A DNA stretch of 29,386 nucleotides, from assembly GCA_023399465.1 (NCBI GenBank), contig JAEWPB010000078.1:1-29386 (forward strand). Direction: 5' to 3'. A program made the translations under genes and the position numbers. The stretch is from Pseudomonadota bacterium (GTDB lineage Bacteria; Pseudomonadota; Alphaproteobacteria; Rhizobiales; Rhizobiaceae). A model generated the notes under the pieces. It ran no database searches, was not told where the DNA came from, and was given only the letters and a program-made list of their open reading frames with translations. Shown one piece after another: positions 1-9,070 of the stretch. Position 1 is the first letter of the stretch; each line of letters opens with the position of its first letter.

Positions 1-103
1 CCCCGGACCGAGGTTGAATGAGCGGGTGTAGCTCAGGGGTAGAGCACAACCTTGCCAAGGTTGGGGTCGAGGGTTCGAATCCCTTCGCCCGCTCCAGTTT
101 TCC
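1..103. repeat. Left copy of a 103-bp perfect direct repeat carrying tRNA-Gly
   Basis: Positions 1-103 are identical to 320-422. The repeat covers a 21-bp leader, the whole tRNA and seven bases downstream, after which the copies diverge. The left edge coincides with the window start, so the repeat could extend further to the left. Identity of both flanks suggests a recent duplication or gene conversion. Confidence 0.9.
22..96 (+). tRNA. tRNA-Gly (anticodon GCC), copy 1
   Basis: This is a 75-nt cloverleaf with encoded CCA. The acceptor stem GCGGGTG pairs with CGCCCGC (one G-T wobble). The anticodon stem CAACC/GGTTG holds the seven-base loop TTGCCAA, which gives anticodon GCC and reads GGC/GGT glycine codons. 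The T arm GGTTCGAATCC is canonical, and the discriminator base is T followed by CCA. Confidence 0.97.
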
Positions 104-319
104 AGAACAATCAATGACATCCATAAAGTTTACGCCTCGACGGACCTAGGTCCCGATGCGTCCACAGTCGTTTCGCGCACCTGCCGATACTGATTGTCGC
201 ATCCACATGAAAAAGATGCCGAATGCGATAAAAAACGCTTCCAAGGCAGTTGCATTTGGAAATCGGTTGGGTCATATAGCGGTCGTCGCCGCAAGGCAGC
301 CACCACGGTCCAACGACTA
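104..319. other. Spacer between the two tRNA-Gly genes
   Basis: No protein gene is convincing in this 216-bp spacer. It is visibly more AT-rich in its middle than the neighbouring genes and carries a promoter-like pair near 250-278, described separately. I see no U-tract terminator after the first tRNA, so the pair could be co-transcribed. Confidence 0.5.
250..278 (+). promoter_or_regulatory. Possible sigma-70 promoter for the second tRNA-Gly
   Basis: TTGCAT at 250-255 and CATATA at 273-278 are separated by exactly 17 bp, resembling -35 and -10 hexamers. The start would fall about 55 bp upstream of the second tRNA. This is a consensus match by eye only. Confidence 0.35.
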
Positions 320-422
320 CCCCGGACCGAGGTTGAATGAGCGGGTGTAGCTCAGGGGTAGAGCACAACCTTGCCAAGGTTGGGGTCGAGGGTTCGAATC
401 CCTTCGCCCGCTCCAGTTTTCC
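320..422. repeat. Right copy of the 103-bp tRNA-Gly repeat
   Basis: This stretch is identical to 1-103 and includes leader, tRNA and the first seven bases downstream. The two copies start 319 bp apart, a tandem arrangement with a unique 216-bp spacer. Confidence 0.9.
341..415 (+). tRNA. tRNA-Gly (anticodon GCC), copy 2
   Basis: The sequence is identical to the tRNA at 22-96, with the same stems, GCC anticodon and encoded CCA. A short hairpin (AGCCGC, loop CAAAA, GCGGCT) lies downstream at 442-458 and may help termination or processing, although it lacks a T-run. Confidence 0.97.
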
Positions 423-441
423 CAAAGATGTCATAGACAGC

Positions 442-458
442 AGCCGCCAAAAGCGGCT
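442..458 (+). terminator. Weak hairpin downstream of tRNA-Gly copy 2
   Basis: AGCCGC at 442-447 pairs perfectly with GCGGCT at 453-458 across the five-base loop CAAAA. No T-tract follows, so this is at best a weak or processing-related stem. Confidence 0.3.
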
Positions 459-562
459 CTCGCGGTTTGCGAATCCATCCAGCCGCGAACATCGACCTTT
501 GAGACGGATGCCGAAGCCGCTACGTTCGGTAACGTCCCCGGCGACCTAGATCCCCTGTTCGC

Positions 563-1576
563 TCAACTCTTCGAGAAAACGTAATCGGTTTCCTGACGCA
601 GCACCTCGCCTGGACGCAGCACCGCATTCGGGAACTCCGGATGATTGACGGCGTCAGGCCAGATCTGCGTTTCCAGGCAGAAGCCGGCGAAGGGTCCATA
701 GCGACGGCCCTCGAGCCCCGGCACCGGGACGTTCAGCTTGAAGGCGGCATAGAACTGTACGCCGGGCTCGGTCGTGCGTACTTCCATAGCCACGCCGGAG
801 TTGACGCTGCGCACCAGCGCCACGCTGCGCTTCTCCGTCCGTCCCGCCGACAGGCAGAAATTGTGGTCGTAAAGCACCTGCTCGTCGTCGACGGAGCGAT
901 TCATCGACGACATTTCGCGGAAATCGAACGGCGTACCGCCGACGGCGCGAATTTCGCCGGTCGGGATCTGCCGCTCATCGGTCGGCAGGTAGTGATCGGC
1001 GGCAATCATGATGTCATGGCCGAGCGCGTCGTCGCGACCATCGAGGTTGAAATAGGAATGCTGGCAGATATTGACCGGCGTCGGCTGGTCGCAGACCGAT
1101 TCGTAGACGACCGACAGCACACCCTCGCCATGGAGATGATAGGTTGCGGTGACCGTGCAGTTGCCGGGATAACCGGCCCGCCCCTCAGGATCGGTGATTT
1201 GCAGAACGACCCGGTCGTCCTGCTGCTCGACGATCGCCCAGTTGCGCTTGGCGATGTTGTCGCTGCCGCCGTGAAGGTGGGTCACGCCCTTCTCATTGCA
1301 TTCGAGCTGATGGTCCTTGCCATCGAGCGTGAAGCGACCGCCGGCGATGCGGTTGGCGCAGCGCCCGGGCGTGGCGCCGAAATAGGAGGAATGAACGGGA
1401 TAGCTGGCAAAGTCCTCAAACCCGAGCACCAGCGGCGGCACGTGGCCATCGAGCCGAAGGTCCTGGATCACCGCTCCCCAGGTCATCACCTTGGCGGTCA
1501 TCCCACCACCGCGCAGGACAACCCGATAGACCGGTTCGCCGGATGCCGTGTGCCCGAAAATTTCCCGCTCGTTCAT
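563..1576 (-). CDS. galM: Aldose 1-epimerase (galactose mutarotase)
   Basis: This cytoplasmic enzyme interconverts the alpha and beta anomers of free aldoses such as galactose and glucose. The 337-residue product has the family's usual length and shows NRIAGGRF near residue 75, HLHGG at 100-104, QHSYFNL with the catalytic-base-region His near 173, and a C-terminal CLETQ-WPDAVNHP block with the catalytic Glu near 302. I chose the ATG at 1576 because GGGAGG lies 12 bases upstream. An in-frame ATG at 1588 has that motif directly abutting it, and one at 1606 has no ribosome-binding site. It is the last gene of a minus-strand group, about 100 bp after the VWA gene, so it may be read through from that operon. 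The substrate in this organism is not shown. Confidence 0.92.
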   Translation of the reverse strand: MNEREIFGHTASGEPVYRVVLRGGGMTAKVMTWGAVIQDLRLDGHVPPLVLGFEDFASYPVHSSYFGATPGRCANRIAGGRFTLDGKDHQLECNEKGVTHLHGGSDNIAKRNWAIVEQQDDRVVLQITDPEGRAGYPGNCTVTATYHLHGEGVLSVVYESVCDQPTPVNICQHSYFNLDGRDDALGHDIMIAADHYLPTDERQIPTGEIRAVGGTPFDFREMSSMNRSVDDEQVLYDHNFCLSAGRTEKRSVALVRSVNSGVAMEVRTTEPGVQFYAAFKLNVPVPGLEGRRYGPFAGFCLETQIWPDAVNHPEFPNAVLRPGEVLRQETDYVFSKS

Positions 1577-1681
1577 GTCCGCAGCCATCCTCCCATGCCA
1601 ATGCAAGCGGCAAGGTGCGATATTTCGAGCGTTGCTGCAACCGTCACCTGAAGCCCGCGGCCATACAGCCGCGTGGGCGGG

Positions 1682-2875
1682 TCAACGCGTCAGTTCCCGG
1701 GTCGCCTGCTCGAGCCCGCCGAGGGTCAACGGGTACATGTGGTCGGCAAGGAGCTGGCGGATGAGCCCGATCGAACCGGTATAGCCCCAGTAGTCCTGGC
1801 GCGTCGGATTAAGCCAGACGCATTTGCGGAAATGTCCGGTGACCCGGTTCAGCCACACCGCTCCCGACTCCTTGTTCCAGTGCTCGACGGAACCGCCGGC
1901 CATGGTGATTTCATAAGGGCTCATGGCAGCATCGCCGACGAAGATCACCCGGTAGTCGGGGCCGTAGGTCCGCAGGATGTCGTCGGTCGCGATCTGCTCG
2001 GTGCGGCGGCGGCGGTTATCCTTCCACACGCCTTCATAGAGGCAATTGTGGAAATAGAAGTAGTCCATGTGCCGGAATTCGGCGCGGGCGGCGGAGAACA
2101 GCTCCTCGACGATCCGGATATGATCGTCCATCGAGCCGCCGACATCGAAGAACATCAGCAGCTTCACCGCATTGCGCCGCTCCGGCCGCGTCTGCACATC
2201 GAGATAGCCATGTTCCGCGGTCGCCCTGATCGTGCCGCCTAGGTCGAACTCCTCGGCAGCGCCCTGGCGCACCCAGCGGCGCAAGCGCTTCAGGGCTACC
2301 TTGATGTTGCGCGTGCCGAGCTCGACCGTATCGTCGAAATTGCGGAACTCGCGCTGATCCCAGACCTTCACCGCCCGGCGGTGGCGCGAACCGTCCTGAC
2401 CGATGCGCACGCCTTCCGGATTGTAGCCATAGGCGCCGAACGGCGAAGTCCCTGCAGTGCCGATCCACTTCGAACCGCCCTGGTGACGCTCCTTCTGCTC
2501 GGCAAGGCGCTGGCGCAGCGTCTCCATCAGCTTCTCGAAGCCGCCAAGGCTCTCGATCAGCTTCTTGTCCTCTTCGCTGAGGTGCTTCTCGGCGAGCTTG
2601 CGAAGCCACTCGTCCGGCAACGCAGTCGCCATCGCCTCGACTGTTCCAGCGCTGCCCGCAACACCTTCGATACCCTTGAAGTACTCGGCGAACACCCGGT
2701 CGAAGCGGTCGATGTGGCGCTCGTCCTTCACCAGCGCGGCGCGCGCCAGGAAGTAGAAGGCCTCGACGTCGTAATCGACCAGCCCCTGCTCCATGCTTTC
2801 GAGCAGCGTCAGGAATTCCCGGAGCGTCACCGGAACCTTTGCCGCCTTGAGGCTGAGGAAGAAGGGAATGAACAT
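1682..2875 (-). CDS. VWA domain-containing CoxE-like protein
   Basis: The 397-residue product belongs to the CoxE/VWA family. These proteins partner MoxR-type AAA ATPases in chaperone-like assembly or metal insertion into enzymes. It starts with a helical N-terminal region, then has a GG-KWIG--GTSPFG motif near 133-147, and then a von Willebrand A domain from about 235. The MIDAS position reads DVGGS at 244-248 followed by M-D, rather than classical DxSxS. No signal peptide or membrane segment is clear, so it is probably cytoplasmic. The start lies 9 bp past the stop of the acetyltransferase gene, implying translational coupling. The likely partner ATPase is the MoxR gene at 4309-5148, separated from it by metA and a GNAT gene. 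The client protein is unknown. Confidence 0.88.
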   Translation of the reverse strand: MFIPFFLSLKAAKVPVTLREFLTLLESMEQGLVDYDVEAFYFLARAALVKDERHIDRFDRVFAEYFKGIEGVAGSAGTVEAMATALPDEWLRKLAEKHLSEEDKKLIESLGGFEKLMETLRQRLAEQKERHQGGSKWIGTAGTSPFGAYGYNPEGVRIGQDGSRHRRAVKVWDQREFRNFDDTVELGTRNIKVALKRLRRWVRQGAAEEFDLGGTIRATAEHGYLDVQTRPERRNAVKLLMFFDVGGSMDDHIRIVEELFSAARAEFRHMDYFYFHNCLYEGVWKDNRRRRTEQIATDDILRTYGPDYRVIFVGDAAMSPYEITMAGGSVEHWNKESGAVWLNRVTGHFRKCVWLNPTRQDYWGYTGSIGLIRQLLADHMYPLTLGGLEQATRELTR

Positions 2876-2884
2876 CGGCGCGCG

Positions 2885-3337
2885 TCAGAAATTCCACTGA
2901 TAGACGATGAACGGCGTTTTTACAGCAATCCGGTCGTAAAGCTTCCGGGCGGTCGAATTGAACTCCTGGGTCATCCAGTAGACCTCCTTCGAGCCCTCTC
3001 CCCTTGCCCGCTCGTACACCGCTTCGATCAGTGCCCGGCCAATCCCCTGCCCGCGCACCTCGGGATCGGCAAAGAGGTCCTGCAGATAGCAGATATCCTC
3101 GATATGCCAGCAGGAGCGGTGGAAGAGATAGTGGGCGAGCCCCACCGGCTTGCCGTCGAGCACGGCGATGAGGCCTCGATATTCATTCGGCGCGCCGCCG
3201 ACGAGACGCGAAAACGTGGCCGCGTAGACTTCCTCGGGCAGCGTCGTTTCGTAGAATGCGAGATAGGCGGTCCAGAGCCTGCGCCAATGCACCTCGTCGT
3301 CTTTTGCGACCGGTCGGATCTCCAGACTGCCCATCAT
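2885..3337 (-). CDS. GNAT family N-acetyltransferase
   Basis: This 150-residue single-domain acetyltransferase is expected to move an acetyl group from acetyl-CoA to an amine or N-terminus. The acetyl-CoA pyrophosphate-binding motif A, RGQGIGRAL, lies near residue 95, preceded by the strand LQDLFADPEV and followed by the typical Y-R-A helix and an EFN-TARKLYDRI motif B region. The substrate cannot be predicted. The start codons are tandem ATGs at 3337 and 3334. The AAGGGG just inside the end of metA is better spaced for the second one. The metA stop and this start are separated by a single base, so the two are almost certainly translated from one mRNA. Confidence 0.88.
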   Translation of the reverse strand: MMGSLEIRPVAKDDEVHWRRLWTAYLAFYETTLPEEVYAATFSRLVGGAPNEYRGLIAVLDGKPVGLAHYLFHRSCWHIEDICYLQDLFADPEVRGQGIGRALIEAVYERARGEGSKEVYWMTQEFNSTARKLYDRIAVKTPFIVYQWNF

Positions 3338-3338
3338 C

Positions 3339-4262
3339 TCACCCCTTGGTTCCGATCTTCTCCAGCTCGTACGGCGTCATCTGGTAGATCTCGTTGATCC
3401 AATTGCCGAAGAAGAGATGCGCGTGGCTGCGCCAGCGGTTCTGCGGCAGTTTCGCCGGATCGTCGTCCGGGAAATAGTTGTGCGGCAGCTTGATCGGCGT
3501 GCCGGCGCTGACATCACGGAAATACTCGTCGGCGAGAGACGTGGAATCGTATTCGACATGATTGAACATGTAGAGCCGGTTGCACTCCTTCTCGTGCACC
3601 AGGCACACGCCCATCTCATCCGATTCCATCAGGATCTCGAGGCCGTCCACCTTCTCTATGTCGGCGCGGCGAACCTCGGTCCACCGCGACACCGGAATCT
3701 GGAAATCGTCGGAAAAGCCGTTGAGATAGACCGACGAAGGGCTGAGATTGTGATGGCGATAGACGCCGAAAGCCTTTTCCGCCAGCTGGTGCTTGGGCAC
3801 ACCGTGGAAATGGTAGATCGCCGCCATCGCTCCCCAGCAGACATTCAGCGTGGAATGCACGTTGGTCGTCGTCCAGTCCAGGATCCGGCGCATCTCGTCC
3901 CAATAGGTGACATCCTCATAGGCAAGCGTCTCCACCGGCGCACCGGTGATGATGAAACCGTCGAACTTGCGGTCCTTGACCTCTTCCCAGGTGTCGTAGA
4001 ACGCCAGCAGATGCTCCTCGGAAGTGTTCTTGGCCTTGTGGCCGCCGACGCGCACCAGCGACAGTTCCACCTGCAGCGGCGAGGCGCCCACGAGACGCGC
4101 CATCTGGATCTCGGTCTTGATCTTGTTCGGCATGAGGTTCAAGAGCCCGATCTGCAGCGGACGGATATCCTGGCGGATAGCCATCGTTTCGGTCATGACC
4201 CGCACGCCCTCGTGAACGAGGGTGTCGAAGGCGGGCAGTGTATCGGGAATCTTGATAGGCAT
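3339..4262 (-). CDS. metA: Homoserine O-acyltransferase MetA (predicted acetyl-CoA specific)
   Basis: This enzyme catalyses the first committed step of methionine synthesis, acylating the homoserine hydroxyl. The 307-residue product matches the MetA family over its whole length: LLNLMPNK with Lys47, the nucleophile Cys142 in NVCWGAMA, and the His234/Glu236 pair in FNHVEYD. Residue 111, in ITGAPVETL, is Glu. In characterised MetA proteins Glu at this position goes with acetyl-CoA and Gly with succinyl-CoA, so O-acetylhomoserine is the predicted product despite the common name succinyltransferase. The ribosome-binding site is weak (GAAGAGA). The 46-bp gap to the MoxR gene is too short to hold the SAM-II riboswitch often found before alphaproteobacterial metA. 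Confidence 0.95.
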   Translation of the reverse strand: MPIKIPDTLPAFDTLVHEGVRVMTETMAIRQDIRPLQIGLLNLMPNKIKTEIQMARLVGASPLQVELSLVRVGGHKAKNTSEEHLLAFYDTWEEVKDRKFDGFIITGAPVETLAYEDVTYWDEMRRILDWTTTNVHSTLNVCWGAMAAIYHFHGVPKHQLAEKAFGVYRHHNLSPSSVYLNGFSDDFQIPVSRWTEVRRADIEKVDGLEILMESDEMGVCLVHEKECNRLYMFNHVEYDSTSLADEYFRDVSAGTPIKLPHNYFPDDDPAKLPQNRWRSHAHLFFGNWINEIYQMTPYELEKIGTKG

Positions 4263-4308
4263 CGGTCTCTTCGGCTTTCCGTAAAGAAGGTTTTGCTTGC
4301 AGGTCTGG

Positions 4309-5148
4309 TCAGGAGTTGCGGCGCGCCATGAAGGCGAGGCGCTCGAACAGGTGCACGTCCTGCTCGTTCTTCAGAAGGGCACCGTGCAGTTTCGGCAGGG
4401 CGCTCTTCGCATCGACGCGCAGGTCGGCCGGATCGACATCGTCTGCGACCAGCAGGCGGATCCAGTCGAGCGCTTCCGACGTCGAGGGCTTCTTCTTCAG
4501 CCCGGCGACTTCGCGGATCTCGTAAAACTGCGCGAGCGCGGCACGCACCAGCGCCTGCTTGATGCCGGGATAATGCACCTCGACGATTCGCGACAGGGTG
4601 TCGGCATCGGGGAAGCGGATATAGTGGAAGAAGCAGCGGCGCAGGAATGCGTCCGGCAGTTCCTTCTCATTGTTCGACGTGATGATGACGATCGGCCGGT
4701 TCAGGGCGCGAATGGTCTCGCCGGTCTCGTAGACGTGAAATTCCATCCGGTCGAGTTCCTGCAGCAGGTCGTTCGGGAACTCGATGTCGGCCTTGTCGAT
4801 CTCGTCGATCAGCAGCACCACCTTGTGCGGCGCGGTAAAAGCCTGCCAGAGCTTGCCGGGGCGGATGTAGTTGCGAACGTCGTGCACCCGCTCGTCGCCG
4901 AGCTGGCTGTCGCGCAGTCGCGAAACCGCGTCGTACTCGTAGAGACCCTGCTGCGCCTTGGTGGTGGACTTGACGTTCCACTCGATCATCTCGATGCCGA
5001 GGGCGGCGGCCACCTGGCGGGCCAGTTCGGTCTTGCCGGTGCCGGGCTCGCCCTTGACGAGCAGCGGACGTTCGAGCCGGATGGCCGCATTGACGGCAAC
5101 CATCAGATCCTTGTCGGCGATATAATCGGCGGTTCCTTGAAACTGCAT
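4309..5148 (-). CDS. MoxR-type AAA+ ATPase
   Basis: This is a 279-residue AAA+ ATPase of the MoxR/CoxD class, which remodels or activates enzyme complexes together with a VWA protein. Walker A GEPGTGKT is at 33-40, Walker B LLIDEIDKAD near 112-121, and sensor 1 IITSNNEKELPDAFLRRC near 160-180. A helical lid domain follows. The ATG at 5148 is the natural start, because an open frame to 5313 adds a low-complexity arginine-rich segment unlike family members. It heads the minus-strand group MoxR, MetA, GNAT, VWA. Its expected partner is the VWA gene at 1682-2875, two genes downstream. Confidence 0.92.
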   Translation of the reverse strand: MQFQGTADYIADKDLMVAVNAAIRLERPLLVKGEPGTGKTELARQVAAALGIEMIEWNVKSTTKAQQGLYEYDAVSRLRDSQLGDERVHDVRNYIRPGKLWQAFTAPHKVVLLIDEIDKADIEFPNDLLQELDRMEFHVYETGETIRALNRPIVIITSNNEKELPDAFLRRCFFHYIRFPDADTLSRIVEVHYPGIKQALVRAALAQFYEIREVAGLKKKPSTSEALDWIRLLVADDVDPADLRVDAKSALPKLHGALLKNEQDVHLFERLAFMARRNS

Positions 5149-5179
5149 GTCGCGGGCTTTCCCATCTAAGAAATGGCGC

Positions 5180-5208
5180 AACCTAGTGTTTGCAGGCCTC
5201 CGGTGCAA
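5180..5208 (-). promoter_or_regulatory. Possible promoter for the moxR-metA group
   Basis: On the minus strand TTGCAC (5208-5203) and TAGGTT (5185-5180) are spaced by 17 bp, about 32 bp upstream of the moxR start. The hexamers match consensus only partly, so this is a weak assignment. Confidence 0.3.
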
Positions 5209-5407
5209 GAGGGCAAGAATGCGCGCAAGAGCCTCGGCGCACCGACGCCGAGTGCAGCTCGCGGGCCCTGACAGAGAGCCCGGCGACCATGCCTGTTTCG
5301 TCCCCTCCCGCAAGCCGTCATCGAGTGCACCCCCGCGTAAGCTTTGCGTTCGCCCCTCCCGCCAAGCCGTGCTATTTCAGGGTGACGAGACGGTCGGGAC
5401 GAAGCAC

Positions 5408-7207
5408 ATGGCATATCAAGGTATCGCAAACCAGCCTCTGTCCGAGCTGGATCAGGTCGAGTTCGACATCCGATTTTCCGCCCGGCTGCGCATGATGTTC
5501 AGTGCCTTCTGGACGTCGCAGGTCCGAACCAGGGTCCTCGTACTTTCAACGGTCCTGCTGGCGCTCATTCTGGGCACCGCTTTCGTGCAGATCCTGCTCA
5601 ACCGCTGGAACGCACCGTTCTACGATGCAATCGAACGGCGGGACTTGAACGGTTTCGTCCACCAGCTCTTCGTCTTCTGCGCAATTGCCGGCTCGCTGCT
5701 GCTGCTGAACGTGACCCAGACCTGGTTCAACCAGATGACAGCGCTCTATATGCGTGAAGGGCTGACCCGCGATCTGGTCGGTCACTGGCTTCGGGACAAG
5801 CGGGCGCTCCGGCTGGCCGCATCGGGCGCAATCGGCGTCAATCCCGACCAGCGCCTGCACGAGGACGCCCGCAACCTCTCGGAAAGCACCACCGGACTGT
5901 CCATCGGACTGGTGCAGGCGACGGTGCTGCTGGGATGCTTCGTCGGCGTTCTCTGGGAGCTTTCCGCCGGCTTCGTCTTCCATGTCGGCGCCTCCAGCTT
6001 TTCGATCCCCGGCTACATGGTATGGGCGGCATTGCTTTATGCGGCCATCGCATCGCTGCTTAGCCATTTCGTCGGCGCCCCGCTGGTGCGGCTCAATACC
6101 GACCGGTATTCCAAGGAAGCCGAACTGCGCTTCTCGCTGATGCGGACGAACGAAAACCTGACGGCGATCACGCTCGCGGGTGGCGAGGAGAACGAACGCC
6201 GCCACCTCAATTTCGATATCAGCGCCGTGCTGACCGTGCTCCGCAACATCGCCCTCGCACAGACCAACCTGACGTGGGTGACGGCCGGTACGGGCTGGCT
6301 GGCGGTGGTCGTCCCGATCCTCGTTGCTGCTCCGGTCTATTTTTCCGGCGACCTGACATTCGGCGGCCTGATGATGGCCGTCGGCGCGTTCAATCAGGTC
6401 TACGCTGCGCTGCGCTGGTATGTCGCCAATTTCAGCGCCATTGCCGACTGGAAGGCGACGCTGATCCGCGTCACCAATTTCCGCCACGCACTGCTCTATT
6501 CGGACGGCAAATCCCCGGATCACGACAGGATCGAAGTATCGACCGCGCCTGCCGGCACGATGACGCTGTCCAACCTCGAGATCTCAACCCAAGTCCACCC
6601 GACAGCCACGAACGACGGGTTCCGCCTTCGCGAAGCCGAGGTCCGGATCGTGGAGGGCGAACGCATCATGATCGACGGCGATAGCGGTGTGAACCGCCGG
6701 CTGCTGTTTGCTGCCCTCGCCCGGCTGTGGCCATGGGGCTCAGGCCGAATGGCCCTGCCGCCGGAAGCAGAGATGCTGTTCATCACCCCGACGACCTACA
6801 TAGCGGAGGGATCGCTGCGCAACGCGTTGACCTATCCGCAAGACAGCAGTGCCTTCAGCGACGATGCCGTTGCGGCGGCTCTGGAGCGCGTGGGCCTGGG
6901 GCGCTTGACCACAATGCTCGATAGCGAGGCGCGTTGGGACCGGCTCCTCGAAAGCGGCGACAAGCGCTGCCTCGCCTTCGCCCATCTGTTGCTGAGCAAG
7001 CCGCGCTGGGTGATCCTGGGCGACGCGCTGGAAGGGTTGGATATCGACGTCCAGCAACGCCTCGCCGGCATCCTGCGCGACCACACCGACACGACTGTGA
7101 TCTATATCGGCAGGTCGGAGACCTATCAGAAGGCGACCTCGCCACGGATCCTGCATCTCGAACCCCTGCCGCCCGAAAGGGTCAGGCAGCCGGTACCGAG
7201 CATGTGA
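5408..7207 (+). CDS. SbmA/YddA-family ABC transporter fusion with degenerate ATPase domain
   Basis: The 599-residue product fuses an ABC_membrane_2 domain, shared with SbmA/BacA peptide importers and YddA-like exporters, to a C-terminal nucleotide-binding domain. About six membrane helices are visible (near 43-64, 85-106, 163-188, 200-222, 290-313 and 317-340). The family motif NPDQRLHEDAR lies at 145-155. The NBD has the right length and fold pattern, including LARLWPWGSGR and ERVGLG-L blocks. Its catalytic motifs are gone: Walker A is GDSGVNRR (424-431, no GKS/T), the Q-loop is FITPTTY, the signature is LESGDKR (514-520), Walker B reads VILGDALEGLD (535-545), and the H-loop is IGRS. The frame is intact and strongly coding, so it is not an obvious pseudogene. 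It stands alone between divergent and convergent neighbours. The ribosome-binding site is weak. The transported substrate is unknown. Confidence 0.85.
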   Translation: MAYQGIANQPLSELDQVEFDIRFSARLRMMFSAFWTSQVRTRVLVLSTVLLALILGTAFVQILLNRWNAPFYDAIERRDLNGFVHQLFVFCAIAGSLLLLNVTQTWFNQMTALYMREGLTRDLVGHWLRDKRALRLAASGAIGVNPDQRLHEDARNLSESTTGLSIGLVQATVLLGCFVGVLWELSAGFVFHVGASSFSIPGYMVWAALLYAAIASLLSHFVGAPLVRLNTDRYSKEAELRFSLMRTNENLTAITLAGGEENERRHLNFDISAVLTVLRNIALAQTNLTWVTAGTGWLAVVVPILVAAPVYFSGDLTFGGLMMAVGAFNQVYAALRWYVANFSAIADWKATLIRVTNFRHALLYSDGKSPDHDRIEVSTAPAGTMTLSNLEISTQVHPTATNDGFRLREAEVRIVEGERIMIDGDSGVNRRLLFAALARLWPWGSGRMALPPEAEMLFITPTTYIAEGSLRNALTYPQDSSAFSDDAVAAALERVGLGRLTTMLDSEARWDRLLESGDKRCLAFAHLLLSKPRWVILGDALEGLDIDVQQRLAGILRDHTDTTVIYIGRSETYQKATSPRILHLEPLPPERVRQPVPSM

Positions 7208-7213
7208 GACGAC

Positions 7214-7240
7214 CGGGCGCCGGCATGAGGCCGGAGCCCG
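7214..7240. terminator. Shared hairpin terminator between convergent ABC genes
   Basis: CGGGC, a mismatch, then CCGGC pair with GCCGG, a mismatch, then GCCCG around the loop ATGAG. This gives a 10-bp GC stem with one internal mismatch in the 36-bp gap between the stop codons at 7207 and 7244. It lacks a clear T-run on either strand but sits where both transcripts should end. Confidence 0.55.
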
Positions 7241-7243
7241 AGA

Positions 7244-9067
<1,824 letters not shown>

Positions 9068-9070
9068 AGG

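Noticed and set aside
4263..4308. Possible SAM-II riboswitch before metA
   Set aside because: The 46-bp gap lacks the conserved SAM-II core (such as the GCTAAA block) and is too short for the pseudoknot.
5136..5167. Heat-shock (RpoH) promoter-like CTTGAAA and CCCATCT on the plus strand
   Set aside because: The spacing of 18 bases is longer than usual, the -35 lies inside the moxR coding region, and the next plus-strand gene starts 240 bp away.
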